Of a stretch of 64,000 bases of DNA, positions 36,111 to 48,500 are shown in pieces. The translations under genes were made by a program, and so were the position numbers. Source of the stretch: Sipunculus nudus. Taxonomy: Eukaryota; Annelida; Sipuncula; Golfingiida; Sipunculidae. Location: assembly GCA_026874595.1 (NCBI GenBank), contig CM049316.1, forward strand, positions 43,415,695 through 43,479,694, read 5' to 3'. Every line of letters starts with the position of its first letter. Within the stretch, counting starts at the first letter, position 1. Below the pieces are notes generated by a model. That model saw nothing but the letters and a program-made list of their open reading frames with translations, did no database searches and was not told the DNA's origin.

Positions 36111-36707
36111 AATCAAATCGAATCAAAACCCCTCAGCAGTTCACAGGTCTGCGTAGAGGTTAGTCAAACAGAGTATAAAAACAATTATCCTTTTACCAGT
36201 TACCTTAACCTGCAGCCAAGATAATTATGTAACTGAAAACAAAACCCACCCACGCAAAGCATGACTGTATATTCTAATTACTGCTGTATGACCATGCACC
36301 ATCATCAAAATAAACAGCTACGACCCAGACATTTCAATATGAAGGAAACCACCAGGATATTGATTAGATATGATTTTAGATCATACATCAAATTGCTGAT
36401 ACAACAGAATTTCTTATGACATTTAAAGGTAACTGAAAGCAGTGAATGAATTGCAAAACCTCGGTCCCTGACATATTACAATTATACAGGTACATGAGAC
36501 AAAGCAAATGCCATTCTTTCCCCTTTATTACTTGGTAATTACATGTTCTTCATTTTCAGAACTTCTAAAAGACTGTCATGTTAATTTTTGGCATAAGATT
36601 GTGGAATATATGGGTAAATTATACCAGCTGCAAATGTACGTCAGTACTTCCATTCAGAGACTGAAACCTAATGAAAGGAAAAACCTTACACTGATGTTCA
36701 AGATTAA

Positions 36708-37007
36708 GGCCAAAAAAAGTATAATTCTCAGGCACTGCCTGCATTAATTTTAACCCCCTGCATCAACAATTTTGGTTTTGATTTTCATCTTTCAAGAAGA
36801 TAAAATAATATAATTTTGATCAGATTTTCTTTGTTATGGAGTGCTTTTACCTGTTAAGCAAAAACGTGTTATTATCATGCTTTATTATCATGCTTTTCCC
36901 TGTTCATATGACATTTTTACCCAAATTAACATAAAAAAAGGTAAAACAAAAAATCGCCCACCCGCAGTGTTTTTCTCAGAGCCTGAGAACCATACTTTTT
37001 TTTTGGC
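36708..37007. mobile_element. MITE, second copy of the 16566 family
   Basis: Left end ggccaaaaaaagtat...ctcaggcactg and right end gcctgagaaccatac then a T run and ggc form terminal inverted repeats; interior shared with 16566-16866 in reverse. Confidence 0.65.
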
Positions 37008-37502
37008 ATATAGTTTCCATTTTAAAATCATGTATAAACACTGGTCGCTGGAGAGGGATAAAAAATACCATCATGCTAATAATTAAAGATTTCCCAACTT
37101 TAATTTTTAATTTCTAAAATTCATATTCAGTTTCACACATCTTACTAGTACTATAACTGGGTTTTCCGGTGTGGACACTGAAATGTGTTATATATACCGC
37201 ACTTTATAACTTTGCCAATACATATTTAATTTTTGATAATAGGAGATAATATGATGTATAATAAGGTATAGTCTGGTATAATGATCTTTAAATACAGAAG
37301 CTCATAATATCAATGTTTTACCTTTCAACATAACTTCAACAATGAGACCTCTCCTTCACAAAACTTTTGTTTTCACCATAATGCCCCTCTCATAAATAAT
37401 GCCAATATCAAACCCTCACAAATAAAAAGAGGGTTCCACAATAATTTGTAATAATCAATGGTCATACTAGATTAGGTTGTATAGTCCAACATTTCACAAT
37501 TA

Positions 37503-38991
37503 CTAGATGTGTCGGAACGACACGAATGCCCCCGCCTGGGTCAAATTAGAAACATTTGTTAAATTTTGTAAAATTTTTTAAGTTCAGGAGGTGTTGTATG
37601 GTCAAAAGTAGGTCAACAAGGGCAAAATCATTATCAAGCAACACACCAAAAATCAGGCCTGTATCTGCAGGCATTGTGAAAAAAAGTCCATATATGTGCA
37701 TTTTTCATGAAAATTTCTGTCTTTCATGAAATTTTCTATGTTCAGGATCTGTCATATGGTGAAAAATAGGTTAACTGGGACGAAACGCGAACTCGATCTG
37801 TAAGTGGTCATTATGCGCCCACAGACCAAACATTAGGCCAGTATCTGTAAGCATTGCATTGCGAAACTAGAATATTAGCAAAAGTTGATAATCATTTATA
37901 AATTTAAATTGGAGAGTTATATACCATGTTTCATAACAATCCACCAAATGCTTCCTGAGAAATAAGCTCCTAAGTTTTTTTCTATTTTAAGCTCTGTGAC
38001 CTTGAAAAGTAGGTCAAGATCACCCATCTTTGAACTTGACCAAGGTTTTGTTAATATAATGCAATAGCACTGAAGAAATGAAGTTCCTGTGTTGAATACC
38101 TTTAGAGATATGCTGCACAAAAGGCCAAAATTGAAAAAATCCGATAAAATTTCATTTAAAAATCAGAAATTGCAGGTGGCGCCACCAAAATTGTGCAGCA
38201 CATACAGACCATCAGTCCCAATGATCATAGTAAGTTTTGTGAAAATCCACACAATGGTTCCTGAGATATAAACTCCTGAGTGTTTTTCTATAATCAGCTC
38301 TAAAATGTAGAAAAATGGGTCAAGGTCACCCATCTTCGAACTTGACCGAGATTTTATCGATATATATCTTCACTGATGAAATAAAATTCCAATGGTGAAT
38401 CCTTTTAGAGATATCCCGCTCACAAGGTAAAAGTTAACAGACGCGGAACGGACGGACGGACAGACACCGAACAGACAGATGGACAGACGGACAGACAGAC
38501 AGCTTGGGTGACGACAATAGCCCATCAGCCTATGAGCTGAGGGCTAAAAAAGGCTGTACATGTGTATTTGTCATGAAAATTTCTATTTTTCATGAATTTT
38601 TCTAAGTTTAGGAGCCGTAAAACGGTTAAAAGTAGGTCAACCGGGACGAAACGCCAACTCAATCTGTAACTGGTCATTATCTGCCCACACACAAAAAATC
38701 AGGCCAATATCTGCAGGCATTGCAAAAAAAAAGTCCATACATGTGTATTTGTCATGAAAATTTCTATTTTTCATGAAATTTTCTAAGTTTAGGAGCTGTA
38801 AAACGGTCAAAAGTAGGTCAACCGGGACGGAACGCAGCTCGATCTGTAACTGGTCATTATCTGCCCACACACCAAAAATCAGGCCAATATCTGCAGACAT
38901 TGCGAAAAAAAGTCCATACAACTGTTTGATTTAGGAATGACGGACATGGGTAAAACTATATAATGCCCCGGCCACTTTGTGGCGGGGGCAT
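37503..38991 (+). mobile_element. HP-3 hairpin-ended repeat element, interrupted by HP-4
   Basis: CTAGA start, perfect 5' hairpin GTGTCG-gaa-CGACAC (37509-37523), then ATGCCCCCGCC (37526-37536). The 3' end GGCGGGGGCAT (38981-38991) is its exact reverse complement and also the distal arm of a hairpin ATGCCCC/GGGGCAT enclosing GCCAC-ttt-GTGGC. The core is four units of about 180 bp (anchors near 37664, 37843, 38710 and 38890). The middle interval is longer by about 687 bp, accounted for by the nested HP-4 at 37867-38545. Confidence 0.8.
37867..38545 (+). mobile_element. HP-4 element nested inside HP-3
   Basis: Starts CTAGAATATTAGC and ends in a hairpin AGCCC-a-TCAGC/GCTGA-GGGCT (38519-38545) followed by an A run. 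It interrupts an HP-3 unit after gcattgcgaaa; the uninterrupted HP-3 unit at about 38905 reads gcgaaaaaaagtcc, so insertion was inside the A tract. It has two internal units of about 290 bp; one palindrome is intact (38175-38186). A gacggacggacaga-rich tail block precedes the 3' hairpin. The 5' hairpin is decayed compared with the copy at 62127. Confidence 0.8.
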
Positions 38992-39428
38992 AATAAAAAT
39001 AACTTAATTCAGCATTTAATAGGGATAAAATTGATAGAGTTGCAAAAAAGCAAAATTTTAAGTACTTTTATAGACTTGTATATTTTTCTAAAAATTCAAG
39101 GATATTTATGTACTTCAAATAAGCAGTTTTGAATTTCTGAACTTCAATGGTTTTTTAAGATACATATGAACCCTGCATAAGACTGCTAATAACATTTTGT
39201 TTTTTTAGACAATCATTTATCTTATGCATATTTGACCACGAAAGAACAGCTTTTTTTTTAAAGGGGCCCAATCCAATAACTAACGTGATGGAAGAATCAG
39301 GGTATTCATGTGATTCTGTTTACACCTCATGTGGGGTCGACAGGTCAGTTAAAATGCCACTTTTCTAAATGATGAACTGAATTATTTTTGTAACTAGATG
39401 GGTATAAAAATTTCCCTGGTAGTGAATA

Positions 39429-39860
39429 CTGTGGTTGCCTTTTTGTTCGCGAGGGTTTTAATTTCGCGATATTCGCGAATGGAAAATAATCGCGAAAATG
39501 AAGCCCGCGGGAATAATTGGCCAATTGAGTGTGTCTTTCATATTTAGTGTAGCCAATACTTGTATGGGAATATGTTATAACAGTAAGAAATTTTATAATA
39601 AGTTACATCCATACAGGTATAGGGAAAAAGTTACCTTAAATTTGAACTAAAACTACCTGTGCTGTGTGTACGGGCCCATCGTTATATGAGAAGAATATCA
39701 CAAACTCATGACTTATTTTCATTTTATAATACACACAGGTATGGATTTACCAAAGATTTGATATAGGTTCTGGTTAGATCGGGAAAATGAAACCCTCGCG
39801 AAACATTTAAAATGGAGAAATCGCAAAATTTCTGCCTGGCGAATATGAAGCCAACCACAG
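39429..39860. mobile_element. MITE with CTGTGGTTG inverted ends and TA duplication
   Basis: CTGTGGTTG at 39429 and CAACCACAG ending at 39860, each flanked by TA. The subterminal parts (ttcgcgagggttttaatttcg; inverse gaaaccctcgcga) are also inverted. Decayed relatives with the same cgcaaaaataaaaccctc motif lie near 21999-22080 and 16220-16290. Confidence 0.7.
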
Positions 39861-41329
39861 TACATTTTCTGAAAAATTAACATTTTGTTTTTTGATGATC
39901 TCATGATCTTTCAGGTAATCCCTTGAAACATTTATAAAAATAGGCTAGAAAAATTGTTAACACCACCACACACAGGTTGTTTGTATTTTTTTATCAAAAA
40001 AAAATATATTTATATCACCAAAATAATCCAAACACACTGAACTAGTACATTTCGTGGTAATTCAGATGAACCAAATTTTTTTAAAAGGTCGATTTGCAAC
40101 AAGTGACCTTTCAACTTCCACATATATGCTACCATGCACCACCTTAGGTTACACAGTTTTTCCTTTGTCAACTTTGCTGTTTACTAACAGCTTGTAGATA
40201 AAAAAGTTCATACATCCCTCACAGAGCCATTAAAATAAGTTTCCCTAACAGGAAATACCTGGCGTTCAGCTGTCACAGAGCTGTTATAAGACTTTTTCCT
40301 AACAGGAACTAGTGTTTATTAATATGCATGTGCAAAGTTAGTGTCACATGGCAGAGTTGTTGTTATATTGTCTTGGTGACTTCAAAGAGTAAGTCCTTCA
40401 AACTTAACACATAATTTATTCTGTTGAACATAACACTACAGCTTCACAGTTGAACAATACAGATACTGGTCCCTGTTGACATTTTGGCTCACATTCTGGC
40501 TGATCATCACAGATTCACAGATACTAAACAAAACATAACAATCATAGGAGGAAGCTCTTGGATCACATCAAAGGTCATTACTTCTGCTGTTATAAGTTGC
40601 CAATGAAGTCCATAACTTACTTAAATTTTATTCCAAGGTTGCAGCCAGTTGCCTTTACCTAAATGCTAATTAGTTCTAACCTAAGTGTCATCCTCCTTGA
40701 ACATGCTTTGGCCTTCATTGAATTACTAATTATACCTACAGGTAATTAACCATTTAGAGACAGGTTCAAAATTACAAAAATCTAATGTACACTTTCTAAC
40801 ATTTACCAACAAGGAATGAACTGGTTATAACATCTCTGTAACATTAGCCAGAAATCACACTTCTGCAAAAAATGTACATGAATAGCTGGCTTTAATATGT
40901 CATTCTTACAGGTGAACCCCTTCACGTGTTATCTAAGCATATACACACTCCATACCATGTGATTCTTTCTTTTGTTGAGAATCGTTGGTTTAATGACAAA
41001 GCATGATAATCACATTTTATTTATCACGTCTAATCACAACACTCCAAGCCTGATCCCCTCATGTCTAACCTAAGTCTGATTACATGCACAGCTCATATCA
41101 TAACACTCTTCATCTTATCATGAAATCTCCTGATAATTCAGACATGTTTTGCATGAAGAAGATTATTATATACAATTAATATTTAAAATTTTATATATTT
41201 CAGTGAAGGACATGAATATTTTGGAAGGAAGTACATTTCATGATTTCATTTTCTAAATATAATTCTCCTGTGGTTGTGTAACTGCAATTTTATGTGGGTT
41301 TTACCAGGGTCTGGGAAATATATCAAGTG
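39861..41329. other. Unique AT-rich region, nothing recognised
   Basis: No long ORF, no repeat shared with other parts of the window, no splice-bounded exon. Taken as unannotated non-coding DNA. Confidence 0.5.
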
Positions 41330-42007
41330 GATGTCAAATTAATATGCCAACCATCAGATGTGGAGCCAGGAGGGTTTACCCCCCCCCCCCCCCCCCCATT
41401 CCCCCCCCCCCCCCCACCTTGCTGGGCTAATTTTTGGGTCATAGTTCCATGTTGAACATTTTAAACCCCCTGTCCCAAAAATACTGGAAACATGGATAAT
41501 ATGCCCATTGTGTATCTGGTGACCGCTGACCTCATTAAATATGCGTAAATTTTTAAGAAGGTACTTCAGGTGAGGAACTCTATTGGTTAATATGTATATG
41601 AGTTTCATGAAAATCCAAAGGATTTTTGTTAATTAAGTCACCAAGGTGCCTCCAAAGTGTGGTGACCTCTGATCTTATTAAAAATGCATGCTTTCTGGAA
41701 ATCAAACTTAGGCAAGATATTTTTTTTTATTGGCATTTCTGATGAGTTTGATCAAAACCTTCATATTCTCCATAATTAAGTTATCACTGCACCACCACAA
41801 AGTAGCCTAGTGCCCCTGACCTTATTCAATATTTGTAGATGTTGCCCATAACCAAACTCGGGGAGATAATCTGTTGGTAAGTACTTATGGTGATTTTTCT
41901 GAAAATCCATCAAAGCTTTATCATGGCTACACTAAAAGTTACCAGATGGACGGACAGACGGATGGATGGATGGTGGGTATACCTTATTACTCCTGTCATA
42001 TGACAGG
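41330..42007 (+). repeat. Repeat with C tracts and a terminal 16-bp palindrome
   Basis: Begins with C runs (41379-41397, 41401-41415). Contains repeated blocks tgacctcattaaatatgc / ggtgaggaactctattgg, also found at 13950-14245, and ends cggacagacggatggatgg and CCTGTCATATGACAGG (41992-42007) followed by cgtgtaaaaa. The palindromic end suggests another member of the hairpin-ended class; its 5' end is unclear. Confidence 0.5.
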
Positions 42008-42639
42008 CGTGTAAAAATTACTTCAACACTGTTTTCTCCACATTTATTACCCACAGATTTTACCCCAAAGGTTTGTCAAACTTTTTTCTTGTTGTAGTCC
42101 TATGTTATACATAATTTAACCTCTTGTCCTACAATGACTAGAAAAATTAGCTCTGCACTATTATTTCTATATCTTTAACCCCCATATACCCCCCCCCCCC
42201 AACTGAAGCTTTTTTGACTTTTTTTGGTCATAGTTGTACACTTGGACAAGGTGTTCAACTTGTTCGGTACTCTGAAAACCTCCTGTCCCCAAAATACTAG
42301 ATCATCCCCTGACCAAATATTATGAGAAGTGGTTTCTGGTGTTATTATTATTAAAAGAATGTTCTTTAAATCACACAACAATTCAGTACTGTACATGCTA
42401 ATAAATGTGAGTATCCTGGCTTCACAGTTTAAAGGGACATTATCAGGAGCAATATTATTCCTATTCTATCACACTATCAGTTCGGTTTTGCTTTATACAA
42501 AAGTTTCCCATCAAAACCATTCCAGCACACAGTCTCATTTCCTTGCATATGACTGTTTAACACCTTGTTATAGTCCTGCGTGTTGGTAAACACAGTCTGT
42601 TTACCATAACAAGGCCGCGTGACCGGAGGTCCGATTTAG

Positions 42640-42920
42640 AGGGGCAACACGCGGTGTTTCAGCCAGTGGGAACATGTATCACATTTTTTCGGCCAAGTCA
42701 TTCAGGGCATCTCCTGTTTTGCACGTTTGTGGCTCCGCGCAGCACACGGCCCGACGCACTGTGTTTATGTTAACACCTGTGATCGCGCCCGGTTCACTGT
42801 TTTTAACACTGGTTTACAGGAGTAAGCAAACGGTTTCAAGGCAATATTTTGGCAGGTACAGATTTATTTTAAGGGGAATAAGCTATTTTTCGTGTTTACT
42901 CAACATGCTGTAAAGGTGAT
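42640..42920 (+). repeat. Interspersed repeat, second copy of the 6645 family
   Basis: Colinear with the reverse complement of 6645-6915. Preceded by a CpG-bearing stretch (ggccgcgtgaccggaggtcc) and followed by gggcccctttaaa, similar to aaaggggcccaatc near 39260. Function unknown. Confidence 0.5.
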
Positions 42921-43429
42921 TGGGCCCCTTTAAATGATGGGTACATTAATTTTTTACCTCTCTCTAAAACATATTAAAAACTGATTTGAGCATTTTTCTC
43001 AATTGCGTTAAAATATGCATACATTAAAAAGTATTTAAGATGATTTGTTTTGGAGAGATTCAAAAGTATTAAATAGAAGTAACTATGAAACCAGTGAAAA
43101 TGTAGTGCCATCTAAAATAAACAGGTTCTGATATGATACATGATACAAATAATAAGGTGCATTATGGCTTAATAATGAAGTCCAAATATCCTCTCTTTTC
43201 ATAAGAGATGAAGTATATCCCCATAAAGTTAATCACAAAACCACGACATTCCATGTAAGTCAGAGATAACTGATAATGTATCACAGGTCTGCCAAAAGTA
43301 AATGACTGATAAAAAGCTCTAGCAAAACAAGGGCAAAGTTGTTCTGTGGAACAGACCTAGTATGTCCCCCACCTAATGTGGGAACAAAGGTTCTAGATAG
43401 CTGTATGAAATTTGTGATAGGTGTTTCCA

Positions 43430-43640
43430 ATGGACTAATAAATGCCTCAAATAATAGGTCAAATTCATCCATATTTGAACTTGACATAGCCCTTCTTAAG
43501 GTGCGTTATTGCAGCAAGTTTGGTGACTGTCCCTCAAATTCTTGGTGAGTTATTGTGTTAACATTGTTTTAGCATTATCATTATTCCTTCAAGTTTGGTG
43601 TCTGTCCCTGTCAAGTGGCCCATGGGCCATGAAGCTCAGC
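43430..43640 (+). repeat. Fragment of the ggtcatccatgttcgaacttgacc repeat
   Basis: aattcatccatatttgaact, agcaagtttggtgactgtcc and ttggtgagttattgtgttaa match blocks at 14690-15140 within HP-2. Non-coding. Confidence 0.45.
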
Positions 43641-43849
43641 TAAATTAGACTGGGTGCTCATTATTTTATTAATGTTATATAAATATTGTCTGTGAGAATA
43701 ATCTATGGCTAAAGTTACAGTGTTGAAAAAATGGACAGAAAATAAAAATTTCAGGTTTCATAGGAGACCTGCCCAGGAACCCCTGGATTTCACAATAGTG
43801 GGTTCTAAGGAAAATGGATACAAATTGTAACCTGTCTGTCTTTCTGGGT

Positions 43850-44890
43850 GCTCCATATCATGTTTCTGGTCAATAGCTGTCAGAATATAGGTCACCATGA
43901 TCCAATTTCAGGTTTCCAAGGAGAATTGCCAAGGATTTCCCTGAATGTCATGTTAGAAGATTCTAGGGCTAATGGATACAATTTGTGCCTTGTCTGTCTG
44001 GGTGCTCAAAACCATTTTTCAGCCCATAGGTCACACAATGTAGGTCACCATGACCTAATTTCAGGTTTCCAAGGACACTTGACTGAGACCTCCCTGAATT
44101 TTATATTTTATTTGAATATTCTAGGCCTAATGGATACAATTTGTGCCCTGTCTGACTGTCTGGGTGCTTATATGACATCTTTTCCGATAGGTTGGAAAAT
44201 ATAGGTCATGGTGACCTATTTTCAGTTTTCAAAGGACACTGGCCAGGGACGTCTGAGAATATGACATTAGAAGATTCTAGGCCTAACAGATACAATGTGT
44301 GCCCTGACTGACTGTCTGGGTGCCTTTATGACTTCTTTTCCTAAAGGTTGCAAAATATAGGTCATGGTGACCTAATTACAGTTTTCCACAAATATTTGCC
44401 AAGGACCTCTCATAATGTTACATTAAAAGATTCTAGGCCTAACAAATACAAAGTCAGTGCCCTGCCGGACTTTCTGGATGCTCATAATCCTGTTTTTGGC
44501 CTGTAGGTCACCATGACCTAATTTCAGGTTTCCAAGGAGATTTGCCTAGGACCTCCCAGGATGTTGCATTAGAAGATTCTAGACCTAACAGATACGATTT
44601 GTGCCCATCTGACATTCAGGGTGCTCAAAATCAGGTTTTTGTCTCGTAGGTCACAAAATGTAGGTCACCATGACCTAATTTCAGGTTTCCAAGGAGATTT
44701 GCCTAGAGCCTCCTAGTAAATTGTGTAAGAAGATTCTAGGCCTTACAGATACGATTTGTCACCATCTGACATTCAGGGTGATCATAAGACATCTTTTTCC
44801 TATAGGTCACAGAATATAGGTCACAGTGACCTTATTTCAGGTTTCCAAGAACAATTGCCTAGGACCTCCCTAAATGTCATGTTGGAGGAT
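43850..44890 (+). repeat. Array of ~155-bp direct repeats, each with an ERE-type palindrome
   Basis: Seven units with shared order: AGGTCAnnnTGACCT, tttcaggtttccaagga, cctaggacctccc, attagaagattctaggcc, gtgccctgtctgac and gggtgctcat. Palindrome starts: 43889 (one mismatch), 44042, 44203, 44359, 44505, 44662 and 44818; spacers are CCA, TGG or CAG. The last six match the estrogen-response-element consensus exactly. No coding; a 118-codon ORF at 43848-44204 is a by-product. Confidence 0.85.
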
Positions 44891-45521
44891 TCTAGGTCAA
44901 AGAGTAGCCTTCTTTGAAATAAAATTGTGTGAAATTAGGGAATACCCCATTCTTATCACAGTATTATCTTGTCAGAAGATATATTTTCTTGACCAGTGTA
45001 AAACAAAATTTTCTTTTTGACTCCTAATAAATTATTCCTTGTCATAAGATTTTTTCTCTTTTTAGATAGAAAGTTATTTTTGTTATGTGCAAGCACATGG
45101 ATGTGTGATAATTACACTACCAAAAATAATTTTCTTGACAAGATTTCATTTCATATCTATATATAATTTTCTCTAGACAGGAAATCCTCACTATATTTTT
45201 TCTTGATTTAATTACAGTCAGCATTCTTTAAGTTGAGAAATTTTATATGTAGAATTTCTTAAGACAAGATATATCAATCTTTTAAGAAAAAATTTCTTCA
45301 TCGTAATATACAATGATATTATTTCTTGCCATAAAACATCTAATTCTTGTTGCAAGAAATATAATCTTTTAAGAAGAAAAATATTTTAAAAGGAAATATT
45401 AGCTTAACTAAAACAAGAAAAAAATTTCTTGTGCAACTCCAAAAGAAAATTTTAAAGGCAGTGAGGCAAGAACATTTTTTGGCAATCTTGGCAATGATTT
45501 ACCTTAGTCATCTTTGAACAG

Positions 45522-48500
45522 TTTTTAGCTCAGCTGACTGAAAGTCATCTGAGCTATGTGAAATCAAGACTAAAGACCAAATTTCCTATTCAAAATCCTA
45601 CTTTCAATCCCTAGTAACAACTCTTGATCTGACCTCAAATCCCAAAACCAGACAAAAGACTTGTACCAAGTCCCAAAACAAAGATTACACATCCAGTCCA
45701 CAGTCAAGGACACACAACAAATCCAAAGTCAAGGCCACACACCCAGTCCAAAGTCAAGGCCACACACCCAGTCCACAGTCAAGGCCACACTCCCAGTCCA
45801 CAGTCAAGGCCACACACCCAGTCCAAAGTCAATTAAGGCAGCCTCTAGTCCATAGTCAAGGCCACACTTCCATTCCAAAGTCAAGGCCAAACACCCAGTC
45901 CAAAGTCAAGGCCACACACCGAGTCCAAAGTCAAGGCCACACAGTCAAGGCCACACCCAGTCTAAAGTCAAGGCCACACATCCAGTCCACAGTCAAGGCC
46001 ACACCCAGTCCAAAGTCAAGGCCACACATCCAGTCCACAGTCAAGGCCTCACACCCAGGCCAAGGTCAAGGCCACACACCAAGTCCACAGTCAAGGCCAC
46101 ACACCCAGTCCAAAGTCAAGGCCACACAACCAGTCCCAGATTTGTAGTCTCAGAACTTAAAAGACATGAATCCACATGGTCAGTCTGAAATCAATACCCA
46201 AAACAACATTTTTGGTCTCAAGTCAAGACCAAAGAGCACACTTCTATGCCTAAGTCCAGGCTCAAGATATCAATATCCAGCAAGGGTCAAGACTTTCCTA
46301 GTATGTTTGTAGTGAAGACTCAAAACCCTTATGAAACAACATTTATGAATGAAAAATAAAACTGAGTGATTCATTTGCTCTGCATTACTTATTGTTTTGC
46401 AGTGCATGCATCAGTTAACAGTTACACCCTGACAGCAAGAAGCAGTCTGCCACTCATTCATCCAGATAAACATGTCCTGGGAATGCATGCATGAGTGACA
46501 GATATTGCTGAAAAGAATCTTTGGTTACACAAGCCAGGTAATTTGTCCACAATTAAGACTCTAGTACTTGTGTGTGTAACTAATGCTCTGCACTTCACTG
46601 CAACCATACATGTTAGATGTATTTAATCATTATCTTTGACATTTAAACTTTTTCCAGGTGTTTTTTTTTCTGCCCATTATGTAGAGGACTAATAACTCTC
46701 ACTTCATTCTACTAAATCCACATAATGCAAGATATATATCTTAAATTGAAGGAAATTAAATCTGTTAAGAGGAAGATAATTTGGGTCCAAATTTTTTTCA
46801 TGTTTAAGTAACAGTTGTAGATTCATCCATTGACATCCAACTATAATTTGAGGATAAAGATTTGGTCATCCCCAGAGCTTCTGCTTGTAAGGTATGAGGC
46901 TAATGTCCACTAAACTCCACAATTAATTCCTAACTTGAGACTGTCCTCAGAGTGTTTTATATATTTTATTTCAGTCACCCCATAAAACCCTGACCACACA
47001 AAAAACTTCTAAACCACTCCTGGGGCTGTCCTTTTGTGTGCAGTCTAAAAAGTGGATGACCCAAGTCATAATTTCTAGTAAATTCACATGTGTGGTTCAT
47101 TTCTGAAAAAAACTGTTTCTATATCAAACTTTGATTTCTCAAGTGTCAGGAAGAATTAATTGTCTGATGTTATAAAAACATAAAAAAGTTTTTTTTTAAT
47201 GTTTACTTATGGAACATGTCTTCATGCAATAGCCACTGGCATCTGAAACTTTTTATATAACAAATTTGCTCATAGATCAGAGAGGGGATGTGATATTCAG
47301 TATCTGGTATAAAAACAAGGGACCCATGGGTCACAGTTCTCAGCTGTTATATATGATAAAAAATATGATTTGGGAAAGAGGCACATACTTCTTTTGTGTA
47401 GAAATAAATATAAGCTTTATTATGAGTTGTTGGTGTTTAGCTTATGTATATTTTTGATAGTATCTTTGGAGACAGGGAAGAGGATTGATTTCATTTATTT
47501 TATTAACAAATGGAGTGCTATTGTCACACAGATTTTGACTTGGCCATATAACTTATAAGCAGCACATATAATAAAAGAGTTTAACTATTTATTAAAATTT
47601 AAAAACAAATATTGTGCCAATATAATTTTTATTAAAAAAAAATAATAAGAAAATCATATGATTTTTTTAAATAAAATATAACTGAAATGATTATTGAAAT
47701 AATATTATAGAATATATTCATGAATGCATTCATGAATACATTTTGAAAGTATCTTCACTGGTATTCAAATACTTTAATTTTACCTGAATTCCCATTCTTA
47801 TGCAATAAAATTTTTTAATGCAGTACATATTCATATTCGTATTCAAATACATTTGCAAAGCATTCGCACCATGTCAATATTTATTCAGTTTTAGCCAAAC
47901 AATGATGTTGAGAATCCAGAATATACAAAGTTCACAAATAAAAATAATGATCATAAGTACCTGGTTTTATGGCTTTTACTTATATTAAAAAAATAAATGT
48001 AATATATTCACTTTGGACTACTTTCACATCAATCTACACACTAGACACAGTAGGAATACAGATTAATATTATCAACTGCATCTTTGTCTATCATTAATTT
48101 CCTTCATATGATCCCTAATGATTAGTAATGAATAATATGATTTATTTTTTTATTCATTAAAATTTCACTGAAAAATACCATAGGTGAGTGTATGGTGTTA
48201 TTAGGAATAACACTGACATTAACATTCTATCCATCCATACAAGATTCTTACATCATCAGTAACTGCAAGTTAATTTTCTGTTACTCATCAACTAACAAAT
48301 TCCTTTTCTATTATTTTTTCTTTAATTTGTTATAAAAAACCAATACAAAATGATTAATTTATTGTTTATTGTTATGTTGTTTTTCAAAACAACTACTAGA
48401 TGAGTTGGGTTGGACACCTGGATCAACTGTGGCTGGGCATGAGCTGCCTGGCTGCCCCATTGTATGCTTCGCTCAAGCATGCATAATCTGATGAAAGATC

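Noticed and set aside
45661-45855. Proline/serine-rich repeat protein
   Set aside because: The frame simply follows a 25-bp non-coding tandem array; 25 is not a multiple of three and the array drifts out of frame.
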